Assembly (NCBI GenBank): GCA_034401795.1 | Contig: CM067370.1 | Location: 103,296,028-103,360,027, forward strand | From: Chaetoderma sp. LZ-2023a | Taxonomy: Eukaryota; Mollusca; Caudofoveata; Chaetodermatida; Chaetodermatidae | Direction: 5' to 3' | DNA: 64,000 nt | Shown: in pieces, positions 56,341 through 64,000 of the stretch | Position numbering within the stretch: position 1 is the stretch's first letter | How the letters are laid out: the number at the start of each line of letters is the position of its first letter | The notes under the pieces: model-generated | What the model was told of the DNA's origin: nothing | Seen by the model: only the letters and a program-made list of their open reading frames with translations | The model's database searches: none | Translations under genes and position numbers: made by a program

Positions 56341-57279
56341 ACAAGAGGCCCAAGGGGCCTGTATCACTCACCTGGACCATAGGCATTTCAACTAGAATGC
56401 TCTTTATCAACAAGATGGCCACTGAACATTTATCCGACAGTTTTGAAAATTGTAAATTTGAGATCAGAATACCCAAAAACGCATATAAAACCAATTTCGG
56501 CCTCAAAATCCATCAAATAAAAAAATCAAATATGGACACCAAACATGCTATATTTTGATTGGCCCATGGTGTCCAGGTTTTTTGACGGATCACCTTCCCT
56601 TGAACAAACTTCAATGGCCCTTAGTCCCTAATCATATCTGCCAAATTTCGGCCTGATCCCTTCAGCGGTTCCGGAGAAGTTGCTTTCGCTACAACTAGAT
56701 CACCCAAGATGCCCACCAAACCATTTGACCGATCAAGTTCCCTTGAACAAACTTGGTTCAGTTCTTGCCCTAAATCATATTTCATCAGGTATGTATCAAT
56801 CCCACAAGAGGCTTCGGAGAAGATTTTTATAGACGTTTCTAAAAATTGGCCAAAATCCAAGATGCCCGCCGGCCCAATTGGCCGATCGCCTTCGTTTGAA
56901 CAAACTTGAATCTCTACACCCTAAGGATGCTTCCTGCCAAATATAATTGAAATCGGCCAGGCAGTTCCCTAGAAGAATACCTTTTAAATTTCCCATTGCT
57001 TTAGTATGGGAGCTTTTGGCGGGAAAATGATCCAAGATGGCCGTCAAACCATTTATCCGACAGTTTCGAAAATTGGCCGATCGGGTTCATTTGAAGAAAC
57101 TTGGATCCCGATGCCCTAAGGATGCTTCTTGCCAAATATACTTGAAATTGGCCCAGTGGTTCTTGAGAAGTTGTTTAAAGGAAAAGTTGACGGACAATGG
57201 ATGACAGATGATGGACGGACGGACGATGGATGGTCGCCACGGCATAAGCTCACTTGGCCTTTCAGGCGAGGTGAGCTAA
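56341..57279 (+). mobile_element. Family F element, shorter form
   Basis: ACAAGAGGCCCAAGGGGCCT to GGCGAGGTGAGCTAACA. It contains one and a half internal units and the GGACAATGGATGACAGATGA tail. It differs from 32764-34741 by loss of units. Confidence 0.9.
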
Positions 57280-57342
57280 CAAATCACTATCTGTGACTCT
57301 ATGTGTATCTATGCCTCTCAGGGATCACAAGATAGTGCTCAG

Positions 57343-57635
57343 TTAAACCATTACTGGCCAAATTTGGTTAAAAAAATTTAATTAGTTGCTTATTGAATGT
57401 CCAATTACAGGCCAAGAGAATAGACCATTAAAGGGTTAAGAGATATAGGTAGGTGGTTATGTATATCATATATGCCACTGTGTAAAGAAATGTCCAATTT
57501 CTGGCCATAGAGTGGACTATTTTTAGAAATTGAAGAAGGGGATGACTAGTTTTATACACAAGCCAGTCATTCTAGTGCTAAATTTTGGGCTCTTGGCATG
57601 TAAATGGACATTCTTGACCTATCTCAGCTCTAAAG
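57343..57635. repeat. Two shortened family A MITEs
   Basis: 57343-57440: the left arm is joined straight to ACCATTAAAGGGTTAA. 57484-57635: GTCCAATTTCTGGCCATAGA to GGCATGTAAATGGACATTC with stem ATGACTAGTTTTATACACAA. Confidence 0.78.
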
Positions 57636-57754
57636 AGCTAGCTAGCATCAGTTGGATGAGGTGCATTGTCTCTTGAGCAGGTCTGTTTCTACTTTAGTTA
57701 TTCAAATCATAAATCTGTTAGTGTTGTATGTCTCAGTTTGTCATGAATGCTTAA

Positions 57755-58030
57755 TTGATGACGGACTAAGCATTGTTGTATGAATTGTATGTTTCTACTA
57801 TTTAATAAACATGCTGTTGAATAATTTGAAACTAATTTGACTAGGGGCTGTTGCTGCCATACCATAGGCAGCAACATCGGCCAGGAAAATTACTTTCAAG
57901 ATATTCAACAGCTTACCTGTAGTTTTATGGAAATTGATAGTCTGGGAGTTCAGGGATCGATCCCAACACGGGCAGTGTGTGTGGAATTTAGTTCAAGATG
58001 GGCGGGGGATAGCTAAAATTGGATTCCTCC
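57755..58030 (-). mobile_element. Family E MITE (reverse) carrying a B hairpin, truncated
   Basis: In reverse: GTTGTATGAATTGTATGTTT, B at 57812-57913 (CTGTTGAATAATTTGAAACT to GATATTCAACAG), GGGATCGATCCC at about 57954 and ATAGCTAAAATTGGATTCCTCC. The TGACGTCA end is missing. Confidence 0.82.
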
Positions 58031-58160
58031 AGACCAAGAGAACAACCTTTTTTAAATTTTACCACTGGAATGACTGGCTAGTCGACAACCGATCCAGTTA
58101 TTACAATTGAGTCTTAAAAATAATTTTTTGGTCTGCGAATTGATATGTTCTATGTAGAAA
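58030..58160. repeat. Family A MITE fragment
   Basis: CAGACCAAGAGAACAACC, CCACTGGAATGACTGGCTAG and TTGGTCTGCGAATTGATA. It joins the E element directly. Confidence 0.72.
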
Positions 58161-58625
58161 TCGATCTGATGCAGGAACCAGCAATATTAACTGGCGATGA
58201 CAGAGATCTAGATGACACATTATTAAACTACCAGAACTGGCTACACCAGCTGCTTCAGTGTTGGCGGCAAATACTAACAATCAACACTGAGTGAACATTG
58301 CAAGCAGATACCACTGATCTCATTTGACTGACCAAACTGTTGCTGCCATTTCCAAATGCAACTATACAGATGAGCACTCGGATGCAGATACTCTGCTTGA
58401 TATTGCTCATGAAATTAATATTTTCTTGACCAAATCTGACCTGTAAATGGCTTAAAACGGTTTTCCATACCCACAGTGCACCTGCTATATTGGGAGGAAG
58501 TACTCGCTCAATTTTAATTACATAATCAAGAGATGTTAGAGTTCAGAGCAGTAGCATAATCAATGTGTATGCAGGAAGACTGTAGGTTATCTTATCATGA
58601 TATCACTGAATTGGTAAGACAGATT
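58161..58625. other. Unassigned sequence
   Basis: Only a short family A end at about 58410-58460 (ATTTTCTTGACCAAATCTGA). Confidence 0.55.
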
Positions 58626-58860
58626 TAACCCTTTAATGTTCAAGTCGGCGATAACCTGTCTCTGCAGTGGTCTTGCGGAAAGTCCATTTGACGTCCAAGA
58701 CAAAGCCATTTTTTAAATTTTACCCTTGGAATGACTGGTGCAATAACCGAACCAGTCATTCCAATGGTAAATTTTCAATAATAGTCTTGTCTTGGTCTGC
58801 AAATGGACTGTAAATAAGCAAATATTTAGATTTTCTTGACCAAATTTAACCATTAAAATG
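58626..58860. repeat. Family A palindromic MITE
   Basis: TTAACCCTTTAATGTTCAAG to TTTAACCATTAAAATG. The stem is TGGAATGACTGGTGCAATAA paired with CGAACCAGTCATTCCA. Confidence 0.9.
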
Positions 58861-59068
58861 TAGACTATATATAACTCTCTAAGTTGATCATTATCAAAGC
58901 CTTGTAAAGTTAGAGATCTGGTCCAGACCCACATTCCTTTCACAACTGCATGTGGACCCCATAGAAATCGCATGGTGGAACCCAAGTCTTGCATCTGTTG
59001 AGCTTTGGATTCAAAGGAGATAAATATGAAATTTCCTCGTGATTTTGAAAACAATTTACTTAATCATT

Positions 59069-59408
59069 AACCCTTTAACCCTCAAATTTGTTCAGGAAAA
59101 TTTCAATTTTCTCATAAAAAATTAACATGTGCAGACCAAGGGAAGACTATTTTCGGTTATCGAGCCATTCAGTAGTGGTAAATTTTCAAAAATTGTCGTC
59201 TCTTGGTCTGCAAATGTAAATTGTTGGCTGATATGAGTGTTAAATGGTTAAAAGCGTGCCATGTCAGTCTCAATTTCAAGACATATAGATATACAGGAAA
59301 GTTGTTGAATATTTTGAAAACTACCGGTAACTTGACTGGAACCTGTTATTGCCATGTCTAGTCAGCAAAAGCACCCAGTCAAATCTGTTTCAAAATATTT
59401 AACAGAAT
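59069..59408. repeat. Family A MITE and hairpin B
   Basis: A at 59069-59250 (TTAACCCTTTAACCCTCAAA to TGAGTGTTAAATGGTTAA). B at 59303-59408 with an unusual ACTACCGGTAACTTGACTGG left arm. Confidence 0.85.
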
Positions 59409-59441
59409 ATTCTGTAGATCTGTATTATAGTTAAAGCCTTA

Positions 59442-59535
59442 ACCTGTTACAGGTCAAGCCAGTCAAAACTGGCCATTATACAATGGTCTCGAGGAATTCC
59501 ATTTGTAGGCCAAGAGAAGACTATTTTTGACAATT
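59442..59535. repeat. Family A MITE, left part, split by Penelope copy 2
   Basis: TAACCTGTTACAGGTCAAGC to GACTATTTTTGACAATT. The remainder, starting with the duplicated CTATTTTTGACAATT, is at 61279-61325. Confidence 0.87.
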
Positions 59536-59540
59536 AGGAG

Positions 59541-59615
59541 AGAATAACAACGTAGTTAGTTATATGCGCTACTTGTAGAAGGTTATTTAGCCTGACGCTT
59601 GGTCGCGATGTGAGA
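59541..59615. repeat. Penelope inverted terminal segment, left
   Basis: AATAACAACGTAGTTAGTTA, TGCGCTACTTGTAGAAGGTT and ATTTAGCCTGACGCTTGGTC are the inverse of 60611-60677. They match 981-1040 of copy 1 directly. Confidence 0.92.
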
Positions 59616-59749
59616 CCAAAAGTCTGAATGATCTGGACTCCTTGGCGAGCCTGTAGATTGAGTCGATCTTGAATATATATGGGCAGAAAAGAACCAGATT
59701 GATGGTTACCCCATTTGAAATTTTTGGAGGTTTGGCGGTATGGACAAAC

Positions 59750-60010
59750 ATTTTACCGGTTGACCTGTGTTTTACCGGTTAGGCTCAAGTTCACCGGTTG
59801 TGATTTTTTTTTACCGGTTGTGCCTTTTTTGGCGGTTGTGATATTTTTTGCCGGTTGTAAGTTTTTTGTCGGTTCTGCCATTTTTGGCAGTTGGCGAACT
59901 TTTTTGGCGGTTGTGGTCATTTTTACCGGTTGTGAATTTTTTATCGGTTATGTCCGTTGGGAAAACTTATTTCTGGCGGTTTAGGTTTTTTTTACCAGTT
60001 TTAGGTCATT
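59750..60010. repeat. Degenerate TTTTTACCGGTTGTG tandem array
   Basis: About a dozen 18-28 bp degenerate units of the form TTTTTxCCGGTTGTGxxx lie within the Penelope terminal segment. Copy 1 has the first three to four units (1209-1274). Confidence 0.8.
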
Positions 60011-60134
60011 TTAGTGAAAAATTTCTAAGGGTTTCTGTAGGTCAAGTTCGTGGAGGTATTGCTCCTCTAGTGGAGATTTTTTGACTGTTTGTATGGGCAA
60101 TGATCATGTGTAGTCATCACTGTTTTTGATTCAG

Positions 60135-60181
60135 ACTTCATGGCATTTCGTTCCTTGAGCGGAACTCATCAGAGGCGAAGT
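60135..60181 (-). ncRNA. Hammerhead-ribozyme-like motif in the Penelope terminal segment
   Basis: On the minus strand the core CUGAUGAG (60165-60172), a 4-bp stem UUCC/GGAA with a six-base loop, and CGAAA (60146-60150) follow each other exactly as in a hammerhead. ACUUC (60177-60181) and GAAGU (60135-60139) can pair as an outer stem. Stem III would be minimal and the expected cleavage dinucleotide appears changed (UG), so this copy may be inactive. Penelope elements are known to carry minimal hammerheads in their terminal repeats. Because this segment is inverted, the motif lies opposite to the ORF. Confidence 0.6.
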
Positions 60182-60610
60182 TTTGTCAACTGGGAGTGGG
60201 CATTTTTGGGCTTTTTTCCTGATATGGCAACTATGGTTATGTGTTTGGATTGATAGACGAGGTGTGTGTGGGACGTCCTTGCCTAGTCTAAATGGTTTGG
60301 TGTATTCAACGGTGAAATATGTATCACGGTTACACAAAGTCAAAAACAAAACTGGTTAGATATTGAAGCTATATACATTTTTTTGTGTTTCAAAATTTGT
60401 TTTGAAAAATAGAAAATGAATAAAATAAAGAAGCATGACAACTCTGTGAGTATGCATCTTTGTTGTTCTTTTATAAGAAGTAATTAAATTTAAAATTTAA
60501 AATTTGAAAAGGAGGAAATAGCGTTGTGCTGAAGTCCACGTAAAAGTGCCATATTGAAAAGCATCTTTAAAAGATGCGAGGTGATGACAATAGGTATGAT
60601 GTCTAGTCAT

Positions 60611-60677
60611 TGCGATCAAGCGTCAGGCTAAATAACCGTCTACAAGTAGCGCATATAACTGACTACGTTGTTACTCT
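60611..60677. repeat. Penelope inverted terminal segment, right
   Basis: GATCAAGCGTCAGGCTAAAT, AACCGTCTACAAGTAGCGCA and TATAACTGACTACGTTGTTA, directly upstream of the N-terminal ORF. Confidence 0.92.
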
Positions 60678-60690
60678 CTGTCATTAAACA

Positions 60691-60948
60691 ATGGATTCAT
60701 CCAGCATACCGTTGCCACGCGAAACGGAGATAGTCACAATACCTCCGCTGTCTGCACTGAGCCTAAACTCAGTAGATTCGGACACTCTAGTCGCCAGGTC
60801 TAACACAGACCCGAATGCCAGCATCAAACCACCACAGCTATCACCACCTGTAACCAAAGGAGTGGCAAGCTATTCAACAGTGGATGCTCCAAGACCACAG
60901 GCTGTTAGAGCACAGAAACAGAGAAGGCCAGCTCACATACAGGCCTAA
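60691..60948 (+). pseudogene. Penelope ORF, N-terminal piece (fossil)
   Basis: ATG followed by about 85 codons: MDSSSIPLPRETEIV and a Ser/Pro-rich low-complexity stretch (PPLSALSLNSVDSDTLVA). It lies immediately downstream of the right terminal segment, as expected for the start of the Penelope ORF. This part is missing from copy 1. The frame leaves the Penelope reading near the point where the GIY-YIG region begins. Confidence 0.65.
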
Positions 60949-61240
60949 CATACAGATCCAAGATCATAGGCAACTGTCAGACGAGGAACATTGTCTACCT
61001 ACTAACTTGCAACAAATGTAAGAAACATTATGTAGGAGAAACTCTACGCCCCTTCGAAATCAGACTCCAAGGACATCTGAGATCGATATCAAACCGCCAT
61101 CAGACCCAGACAATGAAAACTGCACCCCAGCGAGAAAACAGAAAGAATGTCATTGGATACACCAGCTTCACTCAATGGAGCCTATAGGCAGCATAAGGGA
61201 AGCCTCTTCCCTGGACAAACACGCCCACCACGGGCGGACA
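60925..61240 (+). pseudogene. Penelope GIY-YIG endonuclease piece (fossil)
   Basis: Nucleotides match 2393-2800 of copy 1 (CAGGCCTAACATACAGATCC, AACTTGCAACAAATGTAAGA, TATGTAGGAGAAACTCTACG). The region is shortened relative to copy 1 and broken. Confidence 0.85.
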
Positions 61241-61278
61241 CGCCCCGTATGTTGTTATTAATCTCTCTTATTAATCAG

Positions 61279-61325
61279 CTATTTTTGACAATTTACCACT
61301 GGAATGACTGATTAGATAATCGACC
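61279..61325. repeat. Family A MITE, right part beyond Penelope copy 2
   Basis: CTATTTTTGACAATTTACCA, CTGGAATGACTGATTAGATA and ATCGACCCAGTG, then loss of the rest into a simple-sequence tract. Confidence 0.85.
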
Positions 61326-61390
61326 CAGTGTTTGTCTGTCTGTTTGCCTGCCTGCCCACCTGCCCGCCCATCCATCCATCTGTTTGTGTC
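61326..61390. repeat. Impure TGTC/TGCC/CATC simple sequence
   Basis: TTTGTCTGTCTGTTTGCCTG followed by CCTGCCCACCTGCCCGCCCA and CATCCATCTG. Confidence 0.85.
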
Positions 61391-61575
61391 TGTCAAATCT
61401 TTTACATTTCTGACAGAGGTGCCTCAGTTGCAAAGATAATGCGTCTCACTTAGATTAAACTGGAAGATATGTTGCTGCCGAATACTACACAACTTGTTGA
61501 ACATTATACTCCAGGACAATTATTAAATTGTCAAAAAAAATTTTTTCATATTTTCTTTGTAGTATTGAATATTCG

Positions 61576-61596
61576 CCCCCCCCCCCCCCCCCCCCC
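61576..61596. repeat. Poly-C run, about 21 bases
   Basis: Uninterrupted C tract followed by GGAAGT. Confidence 0.9.
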
Positions 61597-61779
61597 GGAA
61601 GTAATTACTAGTTAATTACATAACTGCTTAATTATACTAATAAATACATCGTCATACAAGCTCAAATGTAACAATTTAATAGGAGTGGGGTGGGGTGGCA
61701 GTTGTTGGTCTGGCCTGTAGGCTATGGGGGCCCAACAATATTATTCCCCTTTAGAGGGGAAATATATTGTTGAATCTAC

Positions 61780-61907
<128 letters not shown>

Positions 61908-62029
61908 AATAAATCCAATTTATTTTCTATATAATTCACTCAAATCTAGGCTTCATTAACTCCATTCATATTCAAGATCGCCCCAAAGATAACGTCAAAA
62001 TCATACTTTAAGACTAATTTTCATCTTTT

Positions 62030-62261
62030 TAACCCTTTAATTGGTTAAGATTTTAAAAGAAAAGTAAAAAATTTTGCTGTTTGAATATACATTTGCAGGC
62101 CAAGACAATTTTTGAAAATTTACCACTGTAATGGCTGGGTCGATAATCGAGCCAGCCATTCCAGTGGTAAATTGTCAAAAATTGCCTTATCATCAGATGC
62201 AAATGGACATCAAGACCACTGCAGAGACCAGTTTTGGCCAGCTTGACCATTAAAGGGTTAA
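62030..62261. repeat. Family A palindromic MITE
   Basis: TTAACCCTTTAATTGGTTAA to TTGACCATTAAAGGGTTAA. The stem CACTGTAATGGCTGGGTCGA is paired with TCGAGCCAGCCATTCCAGTG. Confidence 0.92.
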
Positions 62262-62848
62262 GCAAGGTATTTTTGACAAGCGAGATAAAAAACACATAAG
62301 TATTCGGTTACGACATGTATAAATGTTATATATGACATGTTCACATTTTACCTATATCATGTATATGAATAATTTACACCAACAATATAACATTAGAAAT
62401 TCAAATCTATTATTTGGACTCTATATAGAACGTCCTTTATTAAAACTTCCACAGCCCAATAATTCATAAAGCTAAAGGCTTTATATTTAAAGGATATGTA
62501 TAAAATGTTTTAACAACAGCTCTTAGTCAAAGTAGTTTCAAAATATTCAACCGAATTAATTAATTTATTAAAAAACCCACCTTTGTGTGCGACTTTTCGA
62601 CTTTCATGAAGGCATTATGTAATTTTGACAGGGATGTGAGGGGGGGGGGGCTTTCTCCCATCTGCCCGTTCATAACAGTTAATTTTCCGCAGTTCAGAAA
62701 GATACAAAATTAAAGAAATCTTTCGACTTATGACATATGAAAGATATTAGCGTGGGAGCTTGTTTTAGGAAGCTCAGCAAAAAGGCCCTTGAGCCTATTG
62801 TTTCCAATCTCTGAAAATGTATAACACCTGGAATAGCACATGTATTGC
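62262..62848. other. Unassigned, with a half B hairpin and a G run
   Basis: 62505-62552 is a right half of B (GTCAAAGTAGTTTCAAAATA, TTCAAC). A poly-G run of 11 is at 62640-62650. No gene. Confidence 0.55.
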
Positions 62849-62849
62849 A

Positions 62850-62957
62850 AAGCATTACTTACAGAATGCTTATAAGTCCTTGAACACAATGAAATCTTTA
62901 TAAAGCATTACTTACAGAATGCTTATAAGTCCTTGAACACTATGAAATCTTTATCAC
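62850..62957. repeat. Near-perfect 53-bp tandem duplication
   Basis: AAAGCATTACTTACAGAATG with CTTATAAGTCCTTGAACAC(A/T)ATGAAATCTTTAT occurs twice in a row with one difference. Confidence 0.93.
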
Positions 62958-63047
62958 AAATTCAATATTCTATGGTAATAAATTCTTATATAATGGTATC
63001 AATATAGGCCGAAAATATGCTCTAATAGGTGTTTACTTAATACAATC

Positions 63048-63350
63048 TATCATTTATCGAACCAGTCATTTCAGTGATAAATCTTCAAAATTCTCTTGCA
63101 AATGGACATTACTCAAGACCACTGCAAAGGCTGGTTTTGGTTGACTTGAGCATTAACCCTTTAACACTAAGCTGGCTAAATATGGCTCCTGCACTGGTCT
63201 TGAGAACTGTCCATTTGCAGATCAAGTGAAGACTACATTTGAAGATTTACCACTAGAATGACTGGCTCAATATGCAAGCCATGCAGTCATTCCAGTGATA
63301 AATTAAAAAAAAATTATCCCTGGTTTGCAAATGGATATTTTAAAGAAAAT
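63048..63350. repeat. Two adjacent family A MITEs
   Basis: A right half at 63048-63165 (TTTATCGAACCAGTCATTTC to TTGAGCATTAACCCTTTAA) shares its border with a second copy, 63154-63350 (TTAACCCTTTAACACTAAGC, stem CACTAGAATGACTGGCTCAA with GCAGTCATTCCAGTGATAAA). Confidence 0.85.
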
Positions 63351-63632
63351 TCTATCTGTTATCTAGTAGCATGAACAACTTTAGTAAAATCAGTTACAAA
63401 GTTTTCCTGCAAATTTTCTATGTTGCGCCATTGAAATTCTAGATTTTCTTTAATAAAGAATTTGCTCAAACAATTTATGACAAAATATAGATGTTGTCTT
63501 TGTATAACCTGTCAGTAAAATATCTGTGTTCAAATTTGCATAGTGAAAGTATATACGATCATACAAATGACTAAATTCTTATGTACATATAAAGAATTCA
63601 CTCATTCAACACTAATCTATGTTCTGGAAGTG

Positions 63633-63849
63633 GTTAAACTGTCTGACTGCTGCAAGTCACCAGCCAATAATTTCAATGGTAAACAGCACAGGACCTACTG
63701 AATATTTTGAAAACAATTTGACTGAATGCTGTTGGTGGCTTAGCCACCAACAACTTTCAATCAAATTGTTTTCAAAAATATTCAGTAAAGTCAGAGTTAA
63801 ACACCAATGGGACATGTAGTCTGTAGAAAGCCAGCATGCAGACAGTTAA
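63633..63849. repeat. Family H palindrome, single copy
   Basis: TTAAACTGTCTGACTGCTGC to CATGCAGACAGTTAAA around GTTGGTGGCTTAGCCACCAAC. Confidence 0.92.
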
Positions 63850-64000
63850 ATTCAACCCAATCTTATACAGAAATCTGCTGAATATCGTTCAGCAATAACT
63901 TCAGTATTTTTCAACGCATTCAACGGCATTTAAGATTTGACAACTAATTAAAAAGCGATCAATTGTTTCCTAAATTGGCTAGGTTAATTTAAATAAAGTG

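Larger units (their letters stand above)
59536..61278 (+). mobile_element. Penelope-like element, copy 2 (fossil), nested in a MITE
   Basis: A 15-bp duplication CTATTTTTGACAATT flanks it (59521-59535 and 61279-61293). It carries an inverted terminal segment (59541-59615 against 60611-60677), an N-terminal ORF piece, and the GIY-YIG end. The RT middle is absent. It is closely similar to copy 1 in the shared 3' part. It is broken, and insertion is probably fairly recent given the perfect target duplication. Confidence 0.9.

Overview
The window looks like nuclear DNA of a marine invertebrate, most likely a mollusc. It is AT-rich, carries one host gene split into small exons by long introns, and is filled with transposon debris: Penelope, DIRS, an RNase H-bearing LINE, a SINE-like insert, and a very large number of palindromic MITEs. 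The mollusc assignment is an inference from the repeat types, especially units that begin CAAGAGGCCC and end in an inverted GCTCACCTGG. It is not proven by the sequence.

Host gene. Five consecutive coding exons of a dihydropyrimidinase (DPYS/CRMP family) lie on the minus strand: 24482-24576, 22862-22935, 14885-14995, 4523-4687 and 3018-3160. All have AG/GT borders, and the phases join into one open frame of about 196 residues. This matches roughly residues 6-200 of the animal enzyme. The HTH metal-binding pair, the lysine that becomes carboxylated, and the next metal-binding histidine are all present, so this reads as an enzyme-type gene and not a catalytically dead CRMP. The 3' exons lie beyond the left edge. 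The first exon, with only a few codons, was not found.

Layout. 1-2955: a 41-42 bp minisatellite split by Penelope copy 1. 3.0-5.4 kb: two exons among MITEs. 6.9-9.96 kb: a 5'-truncated LINE with its target duplication, missing the RT palm. 10.2-13.9 kb: GC-rich gag-like remnants of a tyrosine-recombinase (DIRS-like) element. 15.8-22.8 kb: a DIRS element with inverted terminal repeats and an internal complementary region, which makes up most of one DPYS intron. 23-51 kb: no recognisable gene, but dozens of palindromic elements, often touching or nested. 51.6-53.05 kb: a 1.47-kb palindrome. 54.1-55.6 kb: a 63-bp minisatellite and a compound tetranucleotide array. 59.5-61.3 kb: Penelope copy 2, nested in a MITE, with inverted terminal sequences and a hammerhead-ribozyme-like motif. 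61.3-64 kb: microsatellites and MITEs.

Repeat families, named here for reference. A: about 230-bp palindrome, TTAA/CCC...GGG/TTAA, about 40 copies. B: about 95-bp hairpin, core AACTAATTTGACTGG. C: about 200-bp hairpin, TTAACCCTTA ends. D: about 200-bp palindrome enclosing B. E: about 320-380 bp element with TGACGTCA motifs, usually carrying B. F: CAAGAGGCCC element. G: hAT-like MITE. H: about 210-bp palindrome, TTAACTGTCTG ends. J: the 1.47-kb palindrome. K: about 600-bp dispersed repeat. Apart from DPYS no functional host gene is supported. Short open frames elsewhere are by-products of repeats. All coordinates of MITEs are by eye and may be off by several bases.
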